Shown in pieces: positions 7,781 to 16,726 of a stretch of 59,497 nt of DNA (the stretch's first letter is position 1; every line of letters begins with the position of its first letter). Origin of the DNA: Paenibacillus sp. DMB20 (GTDB taxonomy: Bacteria > Bacillota > Bacilli > Paenibacillales > Paenibacillaceae); assembly GCF_000987955.1 (NCBI RefSeq), contig NZ_LAZU01000013.1, forward strand, positions 37,416-96,912, read 5' to 3'. The notes under the pieces were generated by a model. That model did no database searches and was not told the DNA's origin. It was given only the letters and a program-made list of their open reading frames with translations. A program made the position numbers and the translations under genes.

Positions 7781-9002
7781 AACGGACGGACCGAAACCCG
7801 CCCAGACCGATGGACTGGCTGCTGTCCAAAGTGATTTTCGCGTAGAGGAGATGAAACTGAATCTTCGTTTAAATGAAAAAGAGTCCAATTTCCTGTCTGT
7901 GGAGAGCGAGCTGAGACTGGAACAAACAGGGAAGAAACAAGCCGCCCAATTATTTCTTACCTTGAATCGGAGACTCGAAGTGACCGCTCTGAAGGGAGAC
8001 AAACCGCTGCAATGGAGCCGTCAAGGGGACGTACTGGAGATCGTGATGAATCAACCCATAAATCATGGCGAATATATCGATGTAAAGCTGAACTATGCCG
8101 GTAGTATAGATACTTACCGAAGCGAAGGTCTACGGCAGTTTTCCGGAATAAGCAAAAATAACGTACTGCTTCCCAAGTCAGTGGCCTGGTATCCGCAAAT
8201 CGGGCAAAGGCAGTTGATCTTCAGCCAGGAGCACAATAATGCGCCACTTGGTTTTATAATCAAAGAAGGCCTGAGTTATAAGGAGCCCGGTGTTACCCGT
8301 TATGATGTGATCATTGAAGGTCGTGCGGATAAACCATTGGTTATGCCTCTAACTCTCTCGGATAAGGAAAATATCATTGAATTCAGAGGAAAAAACAATA
8401 CAGGATTATTCCTATATCAAGGCGTTACCAAGGAGAGTTCGGTTCAGGGTGTAAAAGTGGTGGACCATCCGGACAAGATGAGCCAAAGTCAGAGGGATGT
8501 GAAAACTCAGCTGAATCAGATGGAATTTTTGAATGTTTGGCTGGGATTGTCGCTAAAACCTGCTGATTTATATAGCGGTTATATTTTTTCAGGGGGCAGT
8601 CCTGATTTCCTTGACCCGGACAATGAGGTGTATCGAATCCGTTATCCGTGGGATTTTCTGAAGCCGCCGACTGTGAAACCTATTATGTTAAACACCTTGT
8701 TAAGCTGGGTGTATGAACATGAATATCCGGGAAAAAGCAAGGAATGGAAGTCCGGCTTTCACGATTACTATGTTAATGTAAAATCCACCAAAGGAATACC
8801 GGGGCCAAATTCGTTGTCTGATGAAGAAGTAAGGCTTGTAAAGGAAATCAGCCGGCTAGCGGAGAAAGACCGGGATCGGATATTGGATATTTCAGGCCAT
8901 CTTTACCGGAAATATGAAGCCAGCCCGAATCAGGAGGATTTTGATGTACTAAAAGAGCTTGATCATATCCTGTTTCCAGCTAAAGCAGGTGAGGCTCCAT
9001 GA
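7539..9002 (+). CDS. Membrane-anchored M1-peptidase-like beta domain protein (ABC operon)
   Basis: The open frame runs from 7539, but residues before about 7606 are not convincing. The real protein begins either as the continuation of the upstream permease or at an ATT codon at 7665, eight bases after AAGGAGAG. A hydrophobic anchor (FCALALFLAIGSGW) is followed by ~400 mostly extracytoplasmic residues. The part around TLNRRLEVTALKGDKPLQW resembles the N-terminal beta domain of M1 aminopeptidases that occur fused to or beside ABC-2 permeases. No HExxH zinc motif is visible, so peptidase activity is unlikely. It ends overlapping the second permease start by four bases. Its role is probably in substrate handling or sensing outside the membrane. 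Confidence 0.65.
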   Translation: MDCGALNGRLSIKPPCCCRECFFLGLACIRTYHRRCGRRESFIVKSFCALALFLAIGSGWTSYQEFLQRVNLYITDGISNKTDGPKPAQTDGLAAVQSDFRVEEMKLNLRLNEKESNFLSVESELRLEQTGKKQAAQLFLTLNRRLEVTALKGDKPLQWSRQGDVLEIVMNQPINHGEYIDVKLNYAGSIDTYRSEGLRQFSGISKNNVLLPKSVAWYPQIGQRQLIFSQEHNNAPLGFIIKEGLSYKEPGVTRYDVIIEGRADKPLVMPLTLSDKENIIEFRGKNNTGLFLYQGVTKESSVQGVKVVDHPDKMSQSQRDVKTQLNQMEFLNVWLGLSLKPADLYSGYIFSGGSPDFLDPDNEVYRIRYPWDFLKPPTVKPIMLNTLLSWVYEHEYPGKSKEWKSGFHDYYVNVKSTKGIPGPNSLSDEEVRLVKEISRLAEKDRDRILDISGHLYRKYEASPNQEDFDVLKELDHILFPAKAGEAP

Positions 9003-9685
9003 GTTCCCGCATGCGAATGGTGTTCGCCCTGTGGATGAAACTTCTTGCATGTTCGCCTTGGTTCTGGCTACTCTTGGTCTGCAACGGGATTTCGGTATCG
9101 ATTCTAATGAACGACATATCGACGGAACGGGTAGCCGTATCGGTTATTTACGAGAAGTTGGGGATGCTTATTATTGCATTTACGATGATCTCGGTCTTTA
9201 GCCTGGATATGGACTCAGGATTCATGAATTTGCTTCGCTCTTATCCGGTTCGCCGAATCGTATTGCTGATTGAGCGGGGGGCTATCGGTTATTTCGCAGG
9301 GATAGCCATAGTTCTGTTATCCGGAATACTGCTGCCGGGAAACATCCCTTGGACTCTGCATCTCCGTTATCTCTTGTTCATGCTTCCCGTCTATTGGACT
9401 ATGGGAGCACTAACCGCGGCGGGTACGCTTCTCGTTCAACATACCGTTGGAGGACTTTTTGGAGCTTTAATGTTTTGGTCTGCAGCCATGAGTCAGGTTG
9501 GCGGAGAATATTCCCCCATCCTGCTTAACTTTTCAGGTGTGCATTTGGCGGTGATTCATTGGTGGACGCAGACTGAGGCGGCGTGGGAAAACTGGTTGGT
9601 CTTTAACCGGTGGTTTTACTGTGCAGTGGGCATATTGCTATGGTCCTTGGCTTGGTTTGCTATAAGGATCTGGAAAAAAAGATAA
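8999..9685 (+). CDS. ABC transporter membrane subunit (second permease)
   Basis: A 228-residue protein with about six hydrophobic helices, starting at an ATG that overlaps the previous stop (ATGA). The layout fits a small ABC-2 permease pairing with the larger one upstream. Near-identical spacing across the operon indicates co-translation. No specific family signature could be read, so the substrate is unknown. Confidence 0.75.
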   Translation: MSSRMRMVFALWMKLLACSPWFWLLLVCNGISVSILMNDISTERVAVSVIYEKLGMLIIAFTMISVFSLDMDSGFMNLLRSYPVRRIVLLIERGAIGYFAGIAIVLLSGILLPGNIPWTLHLRYLLFMLPVYWTMGALTAAGTLLVQHTVGGLFGALMFWSAAMSQVGGEYSPILLNFSGVHLAVIHWWTQTEAAWENWLVFNRWFYCAVGILLWSLAWFAIRIWKKR

Positions 9686-9714
9686 CCAAACGAGTGAGGA
9701 GGGAATCGCGGGCC

Positions 9715-10287
9715 ATGAAAGACGAGGAATTGCTGCGGGAGCTGGTCATGGGCTGCGACTCAGCGGTCGACGCACTCATTCTCCGGTACCACCAGCCTTT
9801 ATTCGGTTATGTGTACAGGATGACGATGAACGAGCAGACAGCGGCTGACATCGTGCAGGAAACCTTTGTAACTCTTTATCGGCAATCCCGGAGAGGACAA
9901 GTCCCTGAAACGTTAAAGCCCTGGATCTATAAAATTGCGACCAACCTGTGCCGCGATTTTTGGAAAAAGGCTTCGACCCGGCACGAAATCCTGTGGAAGC
10001 GGGATCGTGATCTTGATGAAATGAGGGCCATTAATTTCATGGATCACCAGGTAGAACGGCAGTGGATGCTGGATGCCCTAAACGATCTTAGCATCGATCA
10101 TCGAACCGTCATCTATCTACGGTTTTATCAAGATCTTACATACGAGCAGATTTCCGAGACGCTGGAGATACCCGTAAATACGGTGAAGTCCAGATTGTAC
10201 CGCGCGTTAAAGCAGCTAGAACTCAGGCTGGAAGATGACGATGCAGATCGTTCAAAGCACCCAAGGCCAGCGAATAGAGGTGGATGA
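9715..10287 (+). CDS. ECF-type RNA polymerase sigma factor
   Basis: A 190-residue sigma-70 family protein with only regions 2 and 4, the ECF layout. Region 2 spans about residues 20-85, including PLFGYVYRMT and ADIVQETFVTLYR. Region 4 spans about 120-175, with DLTYEQISETLEIPVNTVK as the helix-turn-helix. The ATG at 9715 is preferred (AGGAGGG at 9697); longer in-frame readings start inside the upstream gene. It sits inside an ABC operon and is followed at once by a membrane protein, so it is likely held inactive by that protein and released by an envelope signal. Compare the Bacillus sigY operon, which also joins an ECF sigma to ABC genes. Confidence 0.92.
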   Translation: MKDEELLRELVMGCDSAVDALILRYHQPLFGYVYRMTMNEQTAADIVQETFVTLYRQSRRGQVPETLKPWIYKIATNLCRDFWKKASTRHEILWKRDRDLDEMRAINFMDHQVERQWMLDALNDLSIDHRTVIYLRFYQDLTYEQISETLEIPVNTVKSRLYRALKQLELRLEDDDADRSKHPRPANRGG

Positions 10288-10288
10288 G

Positions 10289-11254
10289 ATGGATGACGAC
10301 TCCAAAAAGAGTGGAAAAAGCAAAATTAAGCACAAAAGATGGGACAGCGGCCAAGGAGCAGAAGAACTTTTCGAAGAAGGGCGTGTCATCGATCAAGGGG
10401 GAATGCTGGAATCCCTCGAGGAGCACTGGAGAACGAGACTGCTTAGCGTGAAGGTTCCAGAACCGTCGCGAGAGGATTCTATTGCACTAATTGATTCCGT
10501 GAAAAATTTGGGTGCGCAGGAAAGAGAAGTCTTGCCGTTTAACGTTATTGAGACACTGAAAGCCGAGACAATGTTTCACCCACAAGCGGAGTACCCTAAA
10601 TTACCGGACGAAACGATCGGTCAAAAATTTCTCAATCTTGTAATATCCCAATGGAATGTTTATGGAACCCGGAGCTGGGGGGCAACGGGCGCTGCCATTG
10701 CTGCGGCAGGATTTATCGCCTTGAAAGCTCAAAATGACAAATACAATGCTCTTTTCATATGGATTATAGGCTTGACGGTCACGGTGCTTGCAGCAGTAAT
10801 TTATGCGTTTCGGTCGCGAGATGAAGGCACCGTTATTCTGCAGAAGCTGGGAAAATACAGTATGATGGAACAAACGATGGCCCGTTTGGTCCTGGTCACC
10901 ATTTTTCAAATTTTTGCCGCTCTTCCGCTGTCCTATATTCTTTTTCGCCAAGGTGCAGAGGTTTCGCTAGCGGATTTTCTGTTGGGATGGAGTGTTCCGG
11001 TGATTTCTGCCGCGGTCATTTGCTTTGTATGTATCCAATGGTTTGGACAATGGGGAAATGCCATTATACTGTTCGGTACGGCTGGACTCTTGATCGTTTC
11101 GCCAGAGAACGCTCGATTGAATTTCATGGATATGATCTCTCAACCGCAGACAGAGAGCTTTTATGCTGTCCGAGGAATAATGTTATCCGCTGCCGCGCTG
11201 TTGATGTTAATCCATCTGATCCGCTGGAGGAACGGAGGGAAAGAGGTTGCATGA
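10289..11254 (+). CDS. Six-helix membrane protein, candidate anti-sigma factor
   Basis: A 321-residue protein with a charged cytoplasmic N-terminus of ~125 residues and then six hydrophobic helices (about residues 128-315). The ATG at 10289 lies two bases after the sigma-factor stop, with GAGGTGG just upstream. A soluble N-terminal domain plus membrane part, directly after an ECF sigma gene, is the usual anti-sigma arrangement. I see no zinc-binding HxxxCxxC motif, so it is not a ZAS-type anti-sigma. The alternative is a third permease subunit. Its stop overlaps the start of the last ATPase. Confidence 0.6.
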   Translation: MDDDSKKSGKSKIKHKRWDSGQGAEELFEEGRVIDQGGMLESLEEHWRTRLLSVKVPEPSREDSIALIDSVKNLGAQEREVLPFNVIETLKAETMFHPQAEYPKLPDETIGQKFLNLVISQWNVYGTRSWGATGAAIAAAGFIALKAQNDKYNALFIWIIGLTVTVLAAVIYAFRSRDEGTVILQKLGKYSMMEQTMARLVLVTIFQIFAALPLSYILFRQGAEVSLADFLLGWSVPVISAAVICFVCIQWFGQWGNAIILFGTAGLLIVSPENARLNFMDMISQPQTESFYAVRGIMLSAAALLMLIHLIRWRNGGKEVA

Positions 11255-11949
11255 AGCAGGTTGTAATCCGGTGTGACCATGTAGGGCTGGAGCAGGATCA
11301 TCGAATGATCATCGAGGGAATATCGCTTATGCTCACCGTGGGCATTACCTATTTAACGGGACCGAACGGCTCCGGAAAAAGCGCATTCATCCGTCTCTTG
11401 ACCTCGGTCGTTCCCCCTACCAGCGGAACCCTGGTATACCAAGAACGTGAGCGGGAACATCCGTTTGGAACTCGAAGTTTAAGTGTACAAGAGGCACGCG
11501 GCATGATAGGATATTTGCCGCAGCATTTTACAGGCTACAGCGGAATGAGCGTAAAGCAGTATATCGTTCACCAGGCTTTGCAGAAAGGGATGCCCTTACG
11601 AATGGTCAAGCGTCATATTCAAGCTTGGCTTACGCAAGCGGGCTTGTGGAACGTGCGGAGAATGAGGCTCGGCAAGCTATCCGGCGGCCAGAGGCAGCGC
11701 GTGGGACTGTTGCAGGCCATAATAGGGAACCCTCGGATTTGCTTGCTCGACGAGCCCTTCGAGGGCTTGGATATCATGGAAGCCATGGTATTCCGGCATC
11801 TCATTCAAAAGCTTGCCGGATCGTGCACAATAGTCTTGAGCACCCATCGGTTGGAATGGATTGAGCCGCACGGAAATGACCGTATCGTAGAAATGGAGCA
11901 CGGGAAGGTCATTTCGGTTTATGATAGCATTGATCATTCACTCTATTAA
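11251..11949 (+). CDS. ABC transporter ATP-binding protein (second of the operon)
   Basis: A 232-residue ATPase: Walker A GPNGSGKSA near residues 38-46 (final Ser/Thr replaced by Ala), signature KLSGGQRQR near 146, Walker B CLLDEPFEGLD near 168 and H-loop STHRLEW. The alanine after the GKS is slightly unusual, but the Mg-binding Ser is present. It starts in the ATGA overlap with the preceding membrane protein. With the first ATPase this gives the unit two different nucleotide-binding domains, suggesting either a heterodimeric exporter or two transporters under one sigma factor. Confidence 0.88.
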   Translation: MKQVVIRCDHVGLEQDHRMIIEGISLMLTVGITYLTGPNGSGKSAFIRLLTSVVPPTSGTLVYQEREREHPFGTRSLSVQEARGMIGYLPQHFTGYSGMSVKQYIVHQALQKGMPLRMVKRHIQAWLTQAGLWNVRRMRLGKLSGGQRQRVGLLQAIIGNPRICLLDEPFEGLDIMEAMVFRHLIQKLAGSCTIVLSTHRLEWIEPHGNDRIVEMEHGKVISVYDSIDHSLY

Positions 11950-11970
11950 CGATCGGAGTTGTTTAAACGA

Positions 11971-12981
11971 ATGCGAGATCGAATGGAAGAGATTTTGGAA
12001 CAGACCGGGAATTTCGTGAAAAAGGAACTGGAGCAAGACAGCAGCGGACACGATTGGTGGCATATCGTCCGGGTGACAAGGACGGCCAAAATGCTGGCCA
12101 TGCTTGAAAACGCCGATGAATACATATGCGAAATGTCCGCGCTGCTGCACGATGTGGCGGATGAGAAGCTGAACGAATCCAAAGAAGCCGGGATGGATAA
12201 GGTCAAAAGCTGGCTCCTTTTGAGCGGGGTCGATTCGAAGGATCAAGACCAAATTCTCGGGATCATCGCCGAGATGTCGTTTGGAAGCGGCAGCGGTAAA
12301 CCGCCGGTGACGCTTGAAGGCCGGATCGTTCAAGACGCGGACCGTCTGGATGCGATCGGAGCGATCGGGATCGCCCGGACCTTTGCCTATTCCGGCTGGA
12401 AAGGCCAGCTGATGTATGACCCGGCACTCAAGCCGCGGGATCAGTTCACCAAGGAGGAATACCGGAACGAACGCAGCACGGCGGTGAACCATTTTTACGA
12501 GAAGCTGCTGAAGCTTAAGTCCCGGATGAACACCGAGGCAGCTCAGGTCTTTGCAGAGGGAAGGCATGAGGAGCTTAAACGTTTTCTGTGGGCGTTTGAT
12601 AGGGAGTGGGGCTTCGCCAATGAATCCAGTTTTGAGGAATCGGTAGGACAACGCGGCGTAGTCTCCCGAATTCATGTTGCATTTGATGCCTCCTCGTCGG
12701 GTTCGTTGAAGCTTATGCTTCGTGGAAAGCCGGATGAACGTGTCGTATCGCTGGAGGATAACCTGATGATCGGCCCGCTTCCCGATAAACAGGATGCCGG
12801 GAGTACCGCCATGCGATGGAACTGGTTTCTGGGTCAGATGGAAACGTCCGAAGAACGGGATGATTTCAAGGAAATGCTGATGAGGGCTGCCATTGACTGG
12901 AGAACCCTGCCTTGCCAGCTGGCAAAATATCAGCTCGGTGGTGTGGGCAAGCGGATCCGCGTTCGAGCAAACGGGGCTTAG
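11971..12981 (+). CDS. HD-domain phosphohydrolase running in frame into a DUF1835-type domain
   Basis: Residues 1-~215 are a YedJ-like HD phosphohydrolase: histidine in HDWWHIVRV, the HD pair in ALLHDVAD and the late aspartate in VQDADRLDA. Such proteins usually end near a conserved EGRHEELKRFLW-type segment, which is present here at about residues 190-205. The frame does not stop there but continues into sequence typical of the start of DUF1835 proteins (IHVAFDASSSGSLK). Either this is a natural fusion or a stop and start have been lost. ATG at 11971 is preferred over the upstream TTG. Confidence 0.75.
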   Translation: MRDRMEEILEQTGNFVKKELEQDSSGHDWWHIVRVTRTAKMLAMLENADEYICEMSALLHDVADEKLNESKEAGMDKVKSWLLLSGVDSKDQDQILGIIAEMSFGSGSGKPPVTLEGRIVQDADRLDAIGAIGIARTFAYSGWKGQLMYDPALKPRDQFTKEEYRNERSTAVNHFYEKLLKLKSRMNTEAAQVFAEGRHEELKRFLWAFDREWGFANESSFEESVGQRGVVSRIHVAFDASSSGSLKLMLRGKPDERVVSLEDNLMIGPLPDKQDAGSTAMRWNWFLGQMETSEERDDFKEMLMRAAIDWRTLPCQLAKYQLGGVGKRIRVRANGA

Positions 12982-13730
12982 AAGACTGATGGCATCCCTG
13001 CCGGAAGACGCGGACGTATCCGTCATCAACGCCACAAATGCTTTGAATTCCGAGGCCGTGCAGTATTCCCATACCGGTGAAATTACCCATGAGAAGTTGA
13101 GGTCGCTTCTAGGTACTGAAAAGTCATTGACCCGAGAGGATAAGAAAACACTGGCTGAGGACTGGCATCGGCTGGTTGCCGAACAAGGAATGCTAAGGAT
13201 CATGGAGAACGGCAAGGTTCAAACGGTGCCCGAGGATACTTTTGATCGCTCTATTATCGATGCGGCTCTGGAGCTGGGAGCGTACAAGGGGAAGTTCTTG
13301 AAATCCGCGCGGATTATCGGACAAGTGATCGGGTATGCCGAGCAGCGGGTCTCGGACTTTTTTTATAGAATACCGGGTCAAACAACTGATAAAGCAGGAA
13401 GTGTTCGCCTTTGAAGGCGAGCTGTCTGCGATGAGGCTGTACAGTATCTCTTTAACCGAAACGGGAAGAAAACGTGCGCAGGCGTCCGCTTCAAACCCTG
13501 CCTCAACCGATCCGGAAATGGCAGGGATGATCCAAAATATCGCGAAATCCCACTTCGAGTTTAAAGCCGTTCTGGATGAAATCCGCGAGTTTATGTTAAG
13601 TGATCGCTCGTATGACGCCCAAGAGGACAATGAGCTTTACGAGGCGATTAAACAAGCGGCATCCTTGTACGAACAGCAGTTTAGGCAGCAGGCGGCGATC
13701 CTGGAGCAGCTTACGAAGGCCGTCCGATAA
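12670..13730 (+). pseudogene. DUF1835/DUF3658 family protein, broken by two +1 shifts
   Basis: Three consecutive reading frames together spell one protein of about 350 residues. The first (to ~12925) carries the DUF1835 start, the second carries VVWASGSAFEQTGLRRLM and the following helices, and the third (from ~13365) carries the DUF3658-like C-terminus (IEYRVKQLI, FEGELSAMRLYSI). Removing one T from the seven-T run at 13358-13364 joins the last two exactly. The first join needs one base removed near the AAAA at 12924-12927. The total length minus two bases is divisible by three. No start codon separates it from the HD domain upstream. Function of the family is not established. Confidence 0.75.
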
Positions 13731-13904
13731 GAAGACGATCGGGGGAAACGAGTCTGCCTTTTTTCCGGTATAGGTACGCGAAAGCTACGGCCTCCATCTG
13801 GACAGAAGTGCCATCCTATTGGTATGCTTATGTTTTGACACCCACCCATATGGTTAGTGGGAACGTTATTTTTGATTCGACAATATACCAAAAGGAAGAT
13901 GGAT

Positions 13905-15353
13905 ATGAGCGTAACGACTTTGCTCCTCGGACTCATTATTCTGCTGAATATTACTCTCGCGTTTGTCGTCATTTTCCAGGAGCGAAGGGATATCGGCTCG
14001 ACCTGGGCATGGCTGCTGGTACTTCTGCTGATCCCGATTGCAGGATTTATTCTGTACATGTTTTTTGCCCAAAATTTCAGACGAAAGCGTCTCTTCTACT
14101 GGGATGAATTCAAGAAAAGCGGACTGGACCGCGGACTGAAATCCCAGGTTTCCCAGTTTAGGGCCCATAGGTTCAATTTCCGGAACTCGATTTCGGAGCG
14201 GAATAAAGATTTAATCACGATGAACCTGTTGAACAATCAAGCCGTTCTAACCGAGGACAATGAGGTCGAGATTTTCACGGACGGCAAGGAGAAATTTGAG
14301 GCGCTTTTTAAAGATATAGAGGCGGCAACGGATTTCATTCATGTTCAGTATTACATCATACGCAGAGACGATCTCGGCAAAAAGCTGATGGAGCTGCTTT
14401 CTAAAAAAGCCAGGGAAGGCGTACGGGTCCGTGTCTTGTACGATGAGCTCGGTTCACGCGGTATCGGCAAAAGATTCCTGAAGGAGCTCCGCGAATCGGG
14501 CGGACAGGCGGAAGCCTTCTTCCCGTCCAAGTTTCGGCTCATTAATCTACGCTTGAACTATCGCAATCACCGCAAGCTGGTCATTATCGACGGTAAAGTA
14601 GGATATATCGGCGGTTTTAATGTGGGAGACGAATATCTCGGCTTGGACACCAATTTCGGATATTGGCGCGATACGCACCTGCGAATCCAGGGAACGGCGG
14701 TTTATTCGATTCAAACCCGCTTTATTCTGGACTGGAACCAGGCGTCCCATGATCATGACATTACCTATTTCCCTAGCTTGTTCCCGCACCTGCCAAACCA
14801 AGGCACTGTCGGCATACAGATCGTGTCCAGCGGTCCCGATTCCGAGTATGAGCATATAAAGAACGGGTATCTGAAAATGATCTCTTCCGCAAGAAATTCC
14901 ATTTATATTCAGACGCCTTACTTTATCCCGGATTCCAGTATGCTGGATGCTTTGCGCATCGCTTCATTGTCGGGCGTAGAGGTCAATTTGATGATACCCG
15001 ACAAGCCGGACCATATGTTTGTATACTGGGCCACGCTATCGCATGTCGGCGAGCTTCTGCAAACCGGAGTCAATGTCTATCTGTACAACAACGGTTTTAT
15101 CCATGCCAAAATCTTGGTGGTTGATGAAGAGATCGCTTCGGTGGGAACGGCCAATATCGATTTCCGGAGCTTTAAGCTGAATTTCGAGGTTAATGCTTTC
15201 CTGTATGACGAAGGCATCGCCCGAAAGCTGAGCGAAGACTTTCGAAACGATATGCGCGTATCATCGTTATTGACGATGGAGCAATACCTTAAGCGTTCAA
15301 GAGGGGTTAAGATCAAAGAATCGATTTCGCGTCTGCTGTCCCCGATATTGTAA
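13905..15353 (+). CDS. cls: Cardiolipin synthase (phospholipase D family)
   Basis: Membrane enzyme that condenses two phosphatidylglycerols into cardiolipin and glycerol. Two N-terminal helices (residues 3-60) are followed by two PLD domains with the catalytic HxKxxxxD motifs NHRKLVIIDG (~residue 220) and IHAKILVVDE (~400). The length of 482 residues equals the usual Bacillus enzyme. ATG at 13905 is preferred because AAAGGAAG lies six bases before it, whereas the ATG at 13899 touches that site. Apparently monocistronic. Confidence 0.95.
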   Translation: MSVTTLLLGLIILLNITLAFVVIFQERRDIGSTWAWLLVLLLIPIAGFILYMFFAQNFRRKRLFYWDEFKKSGLDRGLKSQVSQFRAHRFNFRNSISERNKDLITMNLLNNQAVLTEDNEVEIFTDGKEKFEALFKDIEAATDFIHVQYYIIRRDDLGKKLMELLSKKAREGVRVRVLYDELGSRGIGKRFLKELRESGGQAEAFFPSKFRLINLRLNYRNHRKLVIIDGKVGYIGGFNVGDEYLGLDTNFGYWRDTHLRIQGTAVYSIQTRFILDWNQASHDHDITYFPSLFPHLPNQGTVGIQIVSSGPDSEYEHIKNGYLKMISSARNSIYIQTPYFIPDSSMLDALRIASLSGVEVNLMIPDKPDHMFVYWATLSHVGELLQTGVNVYLYNNGFIHAKILVVDEEIASVGTANIDFRSFKLNFEVNAFLYDEGIARKLSEDFRNDMRVSSLLTMEQYLKRSRGVKIKESISRLLSPIL

Positions 15354-15429
15354 GAAAACAACGATCGGCAAAATATAAAGAGAACGCCGATCGGCATATT
15401 TCGGAATAGATTGTCCCCGTGTAGATCTG

Positions 15430-15460
15430 CGGCCCGAAGTTTCCGGCGGGCTGTTTTTTT
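15430..15460 (+). terminator. Terminator after cardiolipin synthase
   Basis: Stem CGGCCCG (15430-15436) with CGGGCTG (15447-15453), containing one G-T pair, followed by seven T. A second eight-base inverted pair, CGATCGGC and GCCGATCG, lies just upstream at 15361-15391. Confidence 0.7.
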
Positions 15461-15546
15461 GTTTCCCGCTTTGGACGGACAAGTTGTTCGAGTTGTTCAG
15501 GGTTTCCTGCCGAAAAAGGATGATGATGAGGAAAGCGGTGAGAAAA

Positions 15547-16605
15547 ATGTTATTTACGAACCAGCAGATCGATATGCTCCGGGAGCAGTCGCTGCGGATG
15601 GATCAGGAAGGAACCCCAACGCCGGAGGTCCTCCGGTTCATTTATGATGAACGGCTGTTTCATTTGTTTGTTCCGGACGGGCTGGAAGGACGCATGTCCA
15701 CATTGCCGGATGCCGTACGGATATTCGAGGAGTGTTCAAGGATTGACGGCAATCTGGGATGGCTTGTGACGATCGGGGCGGGAGGAGGCTTCTTTGTTCC
15801 ATTCATGCCGGAGGATATCAGCCGGGAGGTGTACGCCCGCCGCGAAGCGGTCATCGCCGGCAGCGGCACACCTTCAGGAATCGCCCGGCGGGTGCCGGGG
15901 GGCTATAGGGTAAGCGGAAGCTGGAAGTACTGCAGCGGATCGAGTCATGCCACCGTATTTACGGCAAATGCGGTTATCGATCATCCTGATGCCGCCACGG
16001 ACAAGGGTCATCCGGGAGAACCGGCGATACGTTCTTTCATTTTGCAGCCGCATCAGGTCCGTATCGATCACGACTGGAAAGCGTTTGGACTAAAGGCGAC
16101 CGCCAGTCACCGGATAGCGGTGGAGGAAGCCTTCGTACCTGAAGAAATGACGTTTTCCATTGCCGAGATGAGGGCCTATCACGGGGAAGTCATCTACAGG
16201 TACCCGTTCCTGCCGTTTGCGCAGGCTTCATTTGCGGCGGTTGCTCTGGGCATTTCCCGGCATTTCATGGAGGCAGCCGATGAGCTGATCAAACAGCGGG
16301 GGAGTCATGAACCTTTGGTACATCGGTGGAACGAACAGATGAAGGTTTTGGAGCAGGCCAGGTCCGCATTTCATGAAACCATTGAGGAATCATGGTCCGA
16401 ACTGCTGGATCATGGTGCTTTAACACCGATCGTGGAAGAAAAAGTTTCATCCGTTTGCATATCCACAGCGGGATTGTCGCTGAAATGCGGACAAACATTA
16501 TTCCCTCTTTTGGGTCTGGCCGCCGCCATGGAGAATACCGCGGTCAATCGTTGCTGGAGAGACCTGCAAACGGCGTGTCAGCATGCTTTGCTGCGAGCGC
16601 AATAG
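15547..16605 (+). CDS. Acyl-CoA dehydrogenase-like flavin-dependent enzyme
   Basis: About 352 residues with the acyl-CoA dehydrogenase/flavin monooxygenase fold: an N-terminal helical part, a middle beta domain (GSWKYCSGSSHA, FGLKATASHRIAVEE) and a C-terminal helical bundle. The sequence resembles the two-component monooxygenase branch (HpaB/DszC-like) more than true beta-oxidation enzymes, because the usual catalytic glutamate region cannot be recognised. It would use reduced flavin from a partner reductase, but none is nearby. The start is uncertain: ATG at 15547, or in-frame ATGs at 15520-15526. A terminator follows at 16616. Confidence 0.75.
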   Translation: MLFTNQQIDMLREQSLRMDQEGTPTPEVLRFIYDERLFHLFVPDGLEGRMSTLPDAVRIFEECSRIDGNLGWLVTIGAGGGFFVPFMPEDISREVYARREAVIAGSGTPSGIARRVPGGYRVSGSWKYCSGSSHATVFTANAVIDHPDAATDKGHPGEPAIRSFILQPHQVRIDHDWKAFGLKATASHRIAVEEAFVPEEMTFSIAEMRAYHGEVIYRYPFLPFAQASFAAVALGISRHFMEAADELIKQRGSHEPLVHRWNEQMKVLEQARSAFHETIEESWSELLDHGALTPIVEEKVSSVCISTAGLSLKCGQTLFPLLGLAAAMENTAVNRCWRDLQTACQHALLRAQ

Positions 16606-16615
16606 AATCATCATG

Positions 16616-16647
16616 GATGCATTTCTTCGAGGAATGCATCTTTTTTT
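16616..16647 (+). terminator. Rho-independent terminator
   Basis: Stem GATGCATT (16616-16623) and AATGCATC (16633-16640), followed by seven T. It ends the dehydrogenase-like gene. A second hairpin, ACGGCACCG with CGGTGCCGT (16699-16723) followed by TTTTC, is a possible backup. Confidence 0.8.
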
Positions 16648-16726
16648 GCGAAAAAAGTCAATTGGAAATAACGTGCCTGCCAAGATTCGACATACACAAC
16701 GGCACCGATTATCCCGGTGCCGTTTT

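Noticed and set aside
10987..11250. Upstream extension of the second ATPase of the ECF operon
   Set aside because: It lies inside the membrane-protein gene in another frame; ATG 11251 in the ATGA overlap is the likely start.
11938..13215. Minus-strand reading frame of 425 codons
   Set aside because: It is antisense to the HD/DUF1835 coding sequence, has no ribosome site and no family-like content; the plus strand explains the region.
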